Source: Trichomonas vaginalis G3 (Eukaryota; Parabasalia; Trichomonadida; Trichomonadidae). From it: DNA of 64,000 bases. The position numbers were made by a program, and so were the translations under genes. Below, in pieces: positions 19,468-27,516 of this stretch (its first letter is position 1; each line of letters begins with the position of its first letter). The notes under the pieces are model-generated. The model made no database searches. It saw only the letters and a program-made list of their open reading frames with translations, and was not told the origin of the DNA. The stretch is from positions 5,241,797 through 5,305,796 of the forward strand of contig NC_067204.1 in NCBI RefSeq assembly GCF_026262505.1, given 5' to 3'.

Positions 19468-21738
19468 GGATACCCTTACATTGCGTAGTTAGAAAGAGAA
19501 TATGATATTGTCATGATTGCTAAAGTTTTAGGCTCCAGAAATGAATATACATCAAACTGAAACAATTGATAAATTGAATGAACTTTTGAGAGGTTCTCAA
19601 ATAAAAAAAATTATCTAATTTTTTACAATATTACTATTATTTTATCCACATATGTATATATAGTAATTTGAGAAAACTTTTAGGAAAAAATAAGTTTAAT
19701 AAAAATCTGAATTTTACTTGTTGTGGGATTGTTATTAATTGACACTCCAGACGTATTACTAATAGTTATGCGTATGCAATTAAAGTATTTCTGATGGACA
19801 AAATGTGAGATTTATATCAGATAATTCATTTCTACTATTAAGTTATTCATTTATGAGTTTGCACTTATTCGCACTAAATAAATAACTATTAAAAATTGTT
19901 TTAATTAATTGACACCATATAATAGAGTGAATTTTGTTTGATCAAACAACAATAGATGATAGATATAAAGCCAAGAAACTTGCTATTAATATGCTCTACT
20001 TGCTATTTCAATGTAAGTATGATATTTTCTAAATGTTTCGTTCAGATAACTTAGATATATTAGTCAAAATTTGAAATTTTAATAGCACATATATTAAAAA
20101 TAATTATTATTCATAAAAGATTAATGAAATAGTAAAAAAATCAATCAAATTATAAAAATACAACATTTAGAAGAATTCTTATTATCCTTCAAAAAGTCAG
20201 TATTTCTGCTGTAATTTTCTACAACATTGTAGTTATTGCACTTTGTCTATGGATTTGTATATATGTTATATATAAATTATATATCTAAACTGCCCATAAG
20301 TGCAATTTTTATATAAATTGTTTATTTCTTTAACAATTTCATATGAAATATGCTTTTTTAAGCGTATCAAAGCTGTGTTCTTAATGTGCATGGATATATC
20401 AAGAAAAATGTCGAAAAAAAATGTGAATTCACAAATTCACTGAATTTTCACCGTTTTTTGAATTTTGCTACAGCACTAATATTAAATAATACTAAAATCT
20501 TCTGTCTTTGTAAAAGAATAAATTCTGACAAAAAGTGCTCGTTTAAATTTAATGATCATCTGTATGACTAAGTGGTAAAAAGTGTTTATGACCAAAAAAG
20601 GGTTACATGCTTAGTCTATTTTTCTGACAGGATACTCTAGATTTACATGATCTCTATTTCATATCTCCGTTTTTAGATTCTTCGACAGATTTTATGATAG
20701 AAAACCAAGATTAACAAATTTCCGCATGTTAATGAAGAAATCTGCAGCTATCCTCAATATTATTTCAATAATCAGTATCGTTTCTCTTACAATTTATTTT
20801 TTTCTCAATAATTTAACAAGAAATAACAATACACACTTGGTTTTACGTATAAAAGCTAAGTGTCGAACTTAATCAACTTTACTTACTTAGCAAATGAATA
20901 TTTTTGTGGTTGCGAGTTCTGAATGCTGAAGTTTTAGATTTCTCTATAAATGATATCATTGCACTTACAATGTTGTTCCAGCCTATCGCATAAATCATAG
21001 AAAATCCAAAAAAAAAATAATATAAAGAAAATTCATGTCATGAAGTTCAAAAAATACCGTGTAACATTAAAATTTGTTATGCATAATACATTTTAGCTAT
21101 TATTGATTTTTTTTAATTTTCGAGAAATTGAATGGTGAGTCCGATAGAGAAATTTTTAAAAATCCTAGTGCCTCATAGAAGTAATTTCCCTCGTCTCCCA
21201 TACTTCCAAATGTATGCATATGACATAAACTTTTATGCATTACACAAGTGGCCAATAATATCTATAGAGTAAAAAATTAGAAATTTAATTTTTTTATATG
21301 ATAGTTATATTTCAGATTTGCGAGCGTAACTTTTTTCTCCATGGCATACTTGTTTTAAGAGCAAATGATCAAAATCGTCCTTCAATTATTGAAGGAGCTG
21401 ATATCTTTTGAAAATTGAATTGAAAGGGTATTCAATTTCAAATTTCCTCTCAATTTTGGAAACATATCAACTCTATGAATTAACAATTATGTGCCTTCAC
21501 AGTTTATCAGTCATATAAGGTGCTTATAAAGAAAAAAGTTACGCTCGCAAAATATGTTTTTATATAGATTTCACATAAAATAATTATGTAATTTCTAAAA
21601 AGAATATTTTTGTTCTTGAATATTAAAGTGTATTGTAGTTTAAAAAGTTTTAAATATGTTGCTAAAATTTCAGGTTTATAGCTCATGTCTAGCATGACTT
21701 CTTCGTATGCGCAAAAAATCTGACACGTAAGGGTATCC
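19468..21738. mobile_element. Non-coding TTAA-type element (piggyBac-like target choice), 2.27 kb
   Basis: GGATACCCTTAC at 19468 and its exact reverse complement at 21727-21738 form 12-bp inverted ends, flanked on both sides by TTAA (19464-19467 and 21739-21742). The related inverted transposon copy has the uninterrupted site with a single TTAA at 24868-24871, which proves the insertion and the TTAA duplication. The interior is strongly A/T-rich. I find no transposase and no reading frame with a recognisable domain, so it must be moved in trans, or is decayed. TTAA duplication is typical of piggyBac elements; the ends themselves are not ones I recognise. Confidence 0.85.
21318..21550. mobile_element. 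Small foldback element (MITE-like) inside the TTAA element
   Basis: TTGCGAGCGTAACTTTTTTC at 21318-21337 is the exact reverse complement of 21531-21550. The 233-bp unit has no reading frame. No clear target duplication flanks it. G/C-richer ends in such A/T-rich DNA make chance unlikely. Confidence 0.6.
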
Positions 21739-21794
21739 TTAATTTTTATAAAAATCTTATTACATTTTTCCTGAATTTTTAAATTGTACAATAA

Positions 21795-22085
21795 AGATGG
21801 AAGGCTTTGGGGTACATATTAATATAATATACCTCAAAGCCTTCCATCTCCACTACAAATGGGAGAAACTTTGTCCGAATAGTTTAACATTCGGACAAAG
21901 TTTCTCCCATTTAAAGAAAGAATTGTTCCTTATGAGGTATATATTCATACTGTATACCTCATAAGGAACAATCCCCTCCTTAAAACGAGAAAACTTGTTC
22001 GAAATTGTTTATCATTTCGAACAAGTTTTCTCGTTTTTAATAAGAAACTAAAGGCTATGAGGCACTGATTATATAGGGTGTCCAA
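21795..22085. repeat. Hairpin array 2, left part (interrupted by the mariner)
   Basis: In order: 21795-21849 (arm AGATGGAAGGCTTTGGGGTA), 21857-21912 (arm AAATGGGAGAAACTTTGTCC), 21915-21979 (arm GAATTGTTCCTTATGAGGTA), 21982-22037 (arm AAAACGAGAAAACTTGTTCG) and the first arm of a fifth from 22047 (ACTAAAGGCTATGAGGCACT). The mariner sits in the loop of the fifth hairpin. Confidence 0.9.
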
Positions 22086-22269
22086 AGGTGCGTTTAGCAC
22101 AGCGCTCTATATGAGACTATTAAAGGAGATATATGCTGATTATAAATATATAATAAAAAATATGAATATATGTATATGATGAGTATGTTGTATTTTGGCG
22201 CCATGCCGGGATATAAAATGAATTTTGAGACAAGAGGCGGTTTCGCAGGAAATTTTGGCGGGATTTTTT

Positions 22270-22276
22270 TCATTTT
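22270..22276 (+). promoter_or_regulatory. Initiator-like TCATTTT in the mariner
   Basis: TCATTTTTT lies just before the mariner ATG at 22281, with the putative +1 A 9 nt upstream, the same arrangement as in the rve transposase. Confidence 0.55.
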
Positions 22277-22280
22277 TTTA

Positions 22281-23296
22281 ATGAATCATAAAGAAAACAT
22301 CCTCGCTCTTGCAAAAAAATGCAAAGACTGTAAAAAATCTACGAGACATTGGTAAAATGCTTCGGTATGGATGCTCCTAGCTATTCCACTGTAACGTATC
22401 ATGTTAGGATGTATCACTTCATGAACAAAAAGGCGCCCATCATAAAAATTGACAAAAAATTGCCGGATCAAAGAAAAATCAAAGCAATTCTTCAAGTGCT
22501 AGATGAAGACCCAAGAGCATCACTCAGAAGGATAGAGGAGATGACAAAGATACCACGTACAACAGTCAGTTATTATCTGCACAATTATTTGAACTACAAA
22601 CTAGCGTATACACGTTGGGTTCCGCACAACCTTAATTCAGTTCAAAAAAAATCTAGAGTCCAATCTTCGAAAGAGCTCCTCTCTATATTGGGTGCGTATC
22701 AATCCAAGAAGTTTCGCTTTTTAGTAACAGGGGACGAGTCTTGGTTTCAATATGCAACAGAAGCCAAAATCATGTGGATCCCGAAGGATGAAAATCCGCA
22801 AACATTCCCGAAGAAAAAAATTGACACACCAATGATGATGTTGTCGGTTTTTTGGGGCGTGAATGGCATCATCGCAATTGATATTCTTCAAAAACCTAAT
22901 ACGATGAATGCTCAGTATCTAATTGACAATGTTCTTACTCAAATTATCAATTCTGATGAGTTTGAGAAATCCAAACAACAAAAACAAAAGTTTGCAATTC
23001 ATTTTGATAATTCAAGAGTTCACAAAAGTCATAAGGTAATGAATTACTTGGTGGAAAACAATGTCAAAGTTGTTCCAAACCCAATTTATTCACATGATAT
23101 TGCACCCTCTGACTTTTATTTATTCGGCACGCTAAAAAAGAGAGCTGAAGGACGCGAATTCGCGAGTCCAGATGATCTTGAAAATTTTGTAAGAGAGCAA
23201 TTTGAGCAATTTTCTCATGATGATTTAAAGCGTGTCTTTCAAGCCTGGATCGATCGCTGCGAACGCGTGATTGAATCCAATGGTGATTATATTTAA
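22281..23296 (+). pseudogene. Mariner transposase (DD34D), one likely frameshift near the N-terminus
   Basis: The ATG at 22281 opens MNHKENILALAKKC..., which runs out of frame at an A6 run (22332-22337). The main frame, open from just after TAA at 22331, carries the rest to 23296. Seven As instead of six would keep one frame, so this is a one-base loss, a sequencing slip or slippage-dependent expression. In the main frame, a helix-turn-helix region (PSYSTVTYH and PRASLRRIEEMTKIPRTTVS) is followed by TGDESWFQY (first Asp), HFDNSRVHK (second) and HDIAPSDFYLFG (third), with 34 residues between the last two. All mariner catalytic residues are present. ATG at 22364 could start a shorter protein. 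Confidence 0.8.
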
Positions 23297-23376
23297 ATAA
23301 ACTTTATATATATGTAACTTGTTTATTTCTATTCGCAGTATTCAGGTTTGTGCTAAACACACCTTTGGACACCCTA

Positions 23377-23533
23377 TATATTAGTGCCTCACAGCCTTTA
23401 GTTTCTAATAGATAGCTGGGAAACTTTCTCCAAATGATAAGTTATTCAGAGAAAGTTTCCCAGCTATCAAGAGGGAATTGTTCCTTATGAGGTATATAGT
23501 TATAATGTATACCTCATAAGGAACAATTCCCTC
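23377..23533. repeat. Hairpin array 2, right part
   Basis: After the second arm of the mariner-split hairpin come 23411-23468 (arm GATAGCTGGGAAACTTTCTC) and 23471-23533 (arm GAGGGAATTGTTCCTTATGA), again one of each class. Confidence 0.9.
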
Positions 23534-23716
23534 ATTAAAATCGTAGATATTTTTTACTTTTACTCATGCTTTCAAAATCACAATCCTCTGAAAAGTTATT
23601 TTTTATTAAGAATTTAGAATTTTGATAAATCCTTTTTTCAATTTGATATAATACTTATATATTTTCAAAAGACATTTTGAAAAGATATCTCAAAGTTCTC
23701 TGAAAACCTATTTTTG
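23534..23716 (+). repeat. Left arm of a ~180-bp inverted repeat
   Basis: Matches the reverse complement of 23947-24133 almost throughout (starting ATTAAAATCGTAGATATTTT). Together with the arrays and transposase copies beyond, it makes a giant inverted duplication whose centre holds the right end of transposon copy 2. Confidence 0.85.
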
Positions 23717-23888
23717 ATTAATTTTGAGAAATATCCGTATTAAATTAATCAATAAATTCATTAACACTACTTTAATTTTTAAATTCAAAAAATTATATGT
23801 GCTTCTTAAAATGTCTCAAAAAATTTTATTATAAAATTATATACAATATTAAAAATCCCACAACATTTTTTTACTTTACATAATCGTA

Positions 23889-23946
23889 CTTCCTCGACGA
23901 TTAATTTCCCCTCAATTCCTATCGTTGACCGAACTTAGCATGCAAC
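23889..23946 (-). repeat. Right inverted end of transposon copy 2
   Basis: Reverse complement reads GTTGCATGCTAAGTTCGGTC and continues less well until the TCGTCGAGGAAGTA block. Confidence 0.8.
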
Positions 23947-24133
23947 AAAAATAGGTTTTCAGAGAACTTTTGAGATATCTTTTCAAAATGTCTTTTTTGA
24001 AAATATTATAAGTATTATATCAAATTGAAAAAAAGGATTTATCAAAATTCTAAATTCTTAATAAAAATAACTTTTCAGAGGATTGTGATTTTGAAAGCAT
24101 GAGTAATAAGTAAAAAATATCTACGATTTTAAT
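23947..24133 (-). repeat. Right arm of the ~180-bp inverted repeat
   Basis: Begins at the first base after the transposon right end (AAAAATAGGTTTTCAG) and runs to the first hairpin of array 3. Confidence 0.85.
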
Positions 24134-24816
24134 GAGGGAATTGTTCCTTATGAGGTATACATTTATAACTATATCCTCATAAGGAACAATTCCCTCTTGA
24201 TAGCTGGGAAACTTTCTCTGAAATAACTTATCATTTGGAGAAAGTTTCCCAGCTATCTATTAGAAACTAAAGGCTGTGAGGCACTAATATATAATCAGTG
24301 CCTCATAGCCTTTAGTTTCTTATTAAAACGAGAAAACTTGTTTCGAAATGATAAACAATTTCGAACAAGTTTTCTCGTTTTAAGGAGGGGATTGTTCCTT
24401 ATGAGGTATACAGTATGAATTATACCTCATAAGGAACAATTCTTTCTTTAAATGGAGAAACTTTGTCGAATGTTAAACTATTCGGACAAAGTTTCTCCCA
24501 TTTGTAGTGGAGATGGAAGGCTTTGAGGTATATTATATTAAATTGTACCCCAAAGCCTTCTATCTCCACTTGAAAGTTCCAAACTTTGGGTTAATTGCAA
24601 GACATTAACCTAAAAGTTTTGGAATTTCTAGAAGGAATTGCAGGGTAAGAGGTATATATTCATACTATGTACCTCTTACCCTGCAATTCCTTCTTAAAAT
24701 GGGGAGAAACTTTGTCCGAATTTAACTATTCGGACAAAGTTTCTCCCATTTGTGTAGTGGAGATGGAAGGCTTTGAGGTATATTATATTAATATGTACCC
24801 CAAAGCCTTCCATCTT
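24134..24816. repeat. Hairpin array 3: eleven consecutive hairpins of two alternating classes
   Basis: Approximate hairpins: 24134-24196, 24200-24257, 24266-24316, 24325-24381, 24385-24453, 24450-24503, 24505-24571, 24572-24629, 24630-24694, 24696-24751 and 24756-24816. Odd-numbered ones carry a ...ATGAGGYA-type arm, such as GAATTGCAGGGTAAGAGGTA. Even-numbered ones carry a GAGAAA.TTT-type arm, such as GAGAAACTTTGTCCGAAT. Two occur only here: the weak AAGTTCCAAACTTTGGGTTA hairpin and the GCAGGG one. This is the most complete array and corresponds, inverted, to array 2. Confidence 0.9.
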
Positions 24817-24893
24817 TATTGCACAATTTAAAAATTCAGGAAAAATGTAATAAGATTTTTATAAAAATTAAGCGTTTATTCGTAATTGTGTAT

Positions 24894-25207
24894 TCAATGG
24901 TTCGGTATTTCTTTGATTTCGAAGTGTCCATCAATCATAACTCTCCAAAATGGCGTTTCACCCTGTTTCCAATGTGGTGTCTCATTGTAACACTCTTCTG
25001 GAGTCATGGGGCGAAAACCCTCTTTGGGAAGGGTTTTATGTGGTACTGAGTTGTAATTTTTCCTGAATTTATCAAGAAATTCTTGAATTTGTTTTGCATT
25101 TGAAGACCGGCCGACATTTCTTTCAAGAGACGGCCAGAGCCTTTCAATCTTGCCGTTCTGGCGCGGCATATGGGGGCGAGTGTGGCGGATTTGAATGTTG
25201 TTTCGCA
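24894..25207 (-). pseudogene. Transposase C-terminal part, cut off by the Polinton-like unit
   Basis: Minus-strand frame ending at TGA (24894-24896). It matches the last ~104 residues of the transposase at 18467-19441, from NNIQIRHTRPHMPRQNGKIE to the end, with at most one or two replacements (GFRP is preceded by KE instead of KK). The match stops abruptly at 25207/25208, where the Polinton terminal repeat begins. Its 3' flank keeps the unoccupied TTAA site. It is the third copy of this transposon family. Confidence 0.9.
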
Positions 25208-25217
25208 AGTTAGTATG

Positions 25218-25264
25218 GCTAAGTCGTGTACTGAGGCACTGCGCGCCTCCGTACACCACTTAGC
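25218..25264. repeat. Palindromic terminal repeat of unit A
   Basis: GCTAAGT...ACTTAGC encloses TGTAC...GTACA and GAGGC...GCCTC, so the 47-base end can fold on itself. The same sequence begins units B (37754-37800), C (50029-50074) and D (62286-62332) with one base different (CCATACAC for CCGTACAC). The element edge is at or near AGTTAGTATGG, 10 bases before the palindrome. Confidence 0.8.
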
Positions 25265-25389
25265 GGTTTTGACACTTTACAAAATCGTTAACGTATATTT
25301 TACAACACAAACGACAACACTAACTTAACCTTAAATATTTACAAAGCCGCCAACCACTTCACCTCACTACTGTAAAAAAATAAACGTTC

Positions 25390-25710
25390 TCACTTACAAA
25401 AGTATTGCAACTTCTCCCATTGCTGTGCTTCACATAACAGTTCATATTCTTCTGACTCACTTTCTTCTTCATATAGGTCAAAATCACTGTCAAAATGAAT
25501 GTTAGTAAGTTTTGACAAAGCTAATGAAACACGCTTACCGTTTGTATCTATTGCTTTTATATATCTCCCATTATGTTTGTTGTCATAAACGCTCAAACTA
25601 ACTTTACCCTTTCTCCCTCGTATCTGATAGAATGTATTTTCACGAGGAACGAAGAACAAATTCTTGAACTCATGACCGTTGTAGTTTGTTATCTCAATAG
25701 TTTTCGTCAT
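25390..25710 (-). CDS. 106-codon accessory gene, unit A only
   Basis: ATG to stop. N-terminal beta-rich basic half (around NGHEFKNLFFVPRENTFYQI) and a strongly acidic patch (DFDLYEEESESEEYELL). No family recognised. Units B-D have 12-bp tandem repeats in its place. Confidence 0.6.
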   Translation of the reverse strand: MTKTIEITNYNGHEFKNLFFVPRENTFYQIRGRKGKVSLSVYDNKHNGRYIKAIDTNGKRVSLALSKLTNIHFDSDFDLYEEESESEEYELLCEAQQWEKLQYFCK

Positions 25711-25810
25711 TTATATAAAAATAAAATAAAAAATAAAATAAAAAATAAACTTAAAAATTAATGATATCACCACTCCCACACGTATGAAAACATAGCACAA
25801 AAATAAATTT

Positions 25811-25858
25811 AGGTGAAGTGGTGAAATCTCACCTCTTTTTTCACCTGTTTTTCACCCT
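25811..25858. promoter_or_regulatory. GGTGA/TCACC repeat cluster
   Basis: AGGTGAAGTGGTGA...TCACCTC...TCACCTG...TCACCC: inverted and direct copies of a 5-6-base word within 48 bases. Similar clusters occur at 34628-34675, 35724-35768, 38089-38136, 46915-46957, 48007-48050, 50358-50404, 59163-59212, 60243-60306 and 62607-62655, always in spacers. Role unknown; a transcription end, an origin or a recombination site are options. Confidence 0.5.
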
Positions 25859-25865
25859 GTTGAAT

Positions 25866-26393
25866 TCATTGCTTTATAACTCTCTTCCTTGGTTTCTTTT
25901 TAGTTGCTTTCTTCACGTCCGTCTCCAACTTGACTGTCTTTCTTCTTCGGCCGTAATGATACCAGTTACTTCCACCAGTCAATGGGTCAAATGGTCTTTC
26001 GTAAGGGTTTCCATACATTCCATAGGGACCATACGGAAGAACTACTGGTGGAGAAGAAACATTTTCTTTAGTTCCATCGAATCTATTTAAATGCATTGTT
26101 TCACCTTTCATCTGGTCATTAAAGTCTTTTGCGTGTTTTGCAAACTCATCGTCCTTTCCTAAAGCATTTTCTGACTCAGTCGCAACCAAATTGGATGCTT
26201 TATTTATGAGCCCTATTTTATTTAATCTTAACTTCTTTGCAACCCAGCCTCCAATCTTCCCTTTATTTGCATCTAATGTCTTCGAAACCCTTCCTCCACT
26301 CATTTTATTTACTGCGTCATAAGCTCCAAGTGCTTTTGCTCCAAATGCTAATGCTTTTGTTCCCATTGCGCCTAAAGCTGCCCAAGCTACCAT
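25866..26393 (-). CDS. Putative virion protein, 175 codons (unit A)
   Basis: Looks whole. Ala/Gly-rich amphipathic N-terminus (WAALGAMGTKALAFGAKALG) and a very basic end (KKATKKKPRKRVIKQ). Such a hydrophobic plus DNA-binding layout recalls small core or lytic proteins of adenovirus-like particles; that is inference. It abuts the next gene with no gap. Confidence 0.6.
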   Translation of the reverse strand: MVAWAALGAMGTKALAFGAKALGAYDAVNKMSGGRVSKTLDANKGKIGGWVAKKLRLNKIGLINKASNLVATESENALGKDDEFAKHAKDFNDQMKGETMHLNRFDGTKENVSSPPVVLPYGPYGMYGNPYERPFDPLTGGSNWYHYGRRRKTVKLETDVKKATKKKPRKRVIKQ

Positions 26394-26618
26394 TTACACC
26401 ATATTAAAATCATCTCTCTTCAATATTATCTCATAAAAGTTCTCGTTACTGGAGAAAGTCAATGAAACATAAACGTTCTCACGGGCTTCGCCCTCACCGC
26501 TTTGCGGTCTATCTAACTTCTTTCTTATATCATCTATACGCTTCAAAATGTCTGAACAATTGCTAACATCTTCTACAACAGTTATTTCATCATGAATGAC
26601 CTTCAAGAACAAGCTCAT
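26394..26618 (-). CDS. 74-codon protein (unit A)
   Basis: Looks whole. Predicted coiled-coil in the middle (SDILKRIDDIRKKLDR). Its stop codon directly precedes the start of the 175-codon gene and its start directly follows the next gene's stop, so the three are packed without spacers. Unknown function. Confidence 0.6.
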   Translation of the reverse strand: MSLFLKVIHDEITVVEDVSNCSDILKRIDDIRKKLDRPQSGEGEARENVYVSLTFSSNENFYEIILKRDDFNMV

Positions 26619-27500
26619 TTAATATGCAATTAAAATCATTTCAATAATGAGTCCATCCTTTCCATCTTTAGGTAGCACAACATCTTTCATTGAAGAAGGT
26701 TCGACAAGTCTTATGTTAAACTTACTGACAAAGTTTGTTATACTATAATGCTTTGGCGGCGAATACATATAGTTTGAAAGACATAATATAGATTCTTCAG
26801 CAAATTCACTTATACTGGATTTTATAACAATGTTCTCACGAGACCAAATGCCACCAATTGACAATCTTGTAAGCAATCCTGCTGAACCTTCAACTGTAAA
26901 CGTCGATGGTAACATTCCACGAAGGTCATCTATTGACATCTTTGAGTCACTGAATTTAAAGATTTTCTTAAAGCAATCGTCATTATCTAACCATGCAATA
27001 GCTTTGAAGTTTTCATTCGAATATACATCTGCTTCATTAAATGTAAATCCTGACTTCTTTGCAGAGACGACTTTAAAATCTATTGAGTTTGTTTCAAAAT
27101 TATATGCTATGGTAACTTCTGAAGGTAATGGATGTCCTTCCGCAGTCAGTTGTTCTCTCACTACCGTTTGAAGCTTTGTATTAAAAACTTTCATGTCATC
27201 TCCTGTGTCTAAGTTCACATACACAGCAACAGGGAAACTATCTTGCTTCTTTGTTTCATCATTATACCTCAAAACATTAAAGTTCTTCAATAATATTGTT
27301 CTTCCTGCTGGAATACTTCGAACCTGTCTGATTTCAATAGCTTTCTCACCTCCTACATACTCTACCCAGTGTCTTGGATATTCATAAGTATACTGACTTT
27401 CTTGAATTTTGGTTGGTTTCATCATAACATGTTCATAGTATATCTTTATACTCTTGTCAGTTAGACTCGGTGCTATGTTCTGAATATTTCTGACTTGCAT
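26619..27500 (-). CDS. Putative structural protein, 293 codons (unit A)
   Basis: Looks whole. I take the ATG at 27500 (MQVRNIQNIAPSL) because it leaves 16 bases before the divergent ATPase gene; the frame runs further but would overlap it. Mostly predicted beta-strand, ending in a hydrophobic IIEMILIAY strand. A jelly-roll capsid or penton role is possible but I see no diagnostic motif. Confidence 0.6.
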   Translation of the reverse strand: MQVRNIQNIAPSLTDKSIKIYYEHVMMKPTKIQESQYTYEYPRHWVEYVGGEKAIEIRQVRSIPAGRTILLKNFNVLRYNDETKKQDSFPVAVYVNLDTGDDMKVFNTKLQTVVREQLTAEGHPLPSEVTIAYNFETNSIDFKVVSAKKSGFTFNEADVYSNENFKAIAWLDNDDCFKKIFKFSDSKMSIDDLRGMLPSTFTVEGSAGLLTRLSIGGIWSRENIVIKSSISEFAEESILCLSNYMYSPPKHYSITNFVSKFNIRLVEPSSMKDVVLPKDGKDGLIIEMILIAY

Positions 27501-27516
27501 TTTTAATGGAGATAAA

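Larger units (their letters stand above)
22076..23374 (+). mobile_element. Tvmar1-like mariner, 1.30 kb, TA target duplication
   Basis: Inverted ends GGGTGTCCAAAGGTGCGTTT and, reversed from the right, GGGTGTCCAAAGGTGTGTTT agree over about 26 bases with one mismatch. TA at 22074-22075 and 23375-23376 is the usual mariner duplication. Length (1,299 bp) and content fit the Tvmar family of trichomonads. It landed in the loop of an existing hairpin, so it is younger than the array. Confidence 0.9.
18156..23946 (+). mobile_element. DNA transposon copy 2 (same family), carrying TTAA element and mariner insertions
   Basis: The left end GTTGCATGCTAAGCTCGGTC and the reverse complement of the right end GTTGCATGCTAAGTTCGGTC differ at one base over 22, with the inner block TCGTCGRGGAAGTA again present in both. 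Inside lie an intact transposase gene, a 2.27-kb TTAA-flanked insertion, a hairpin array split by a mariner, and A/T-rich sequence. Without the two insertions the element would be about 2.2 kb. The flanks (ACAATT on the left, AAAAAT on the right) do not match, so the target duplication is lost or the right flank was rearranged by the inverted duplication next to it. Confidence 0.75.

Noticed and set aside
19468-21738. A protein gene inside the TTAA element
   Set aside because: The only open frames (around 20386-20571 and 21507-21791) are short, A/T-driven and without motifs.
26830-27387. Plus-strand frames opposite the 293-codon gene, repeated in units B-D
   Set aside because: They recur only because the whole unit recurs; the minus-strand frame has the better composition and fits the tight gene packing.
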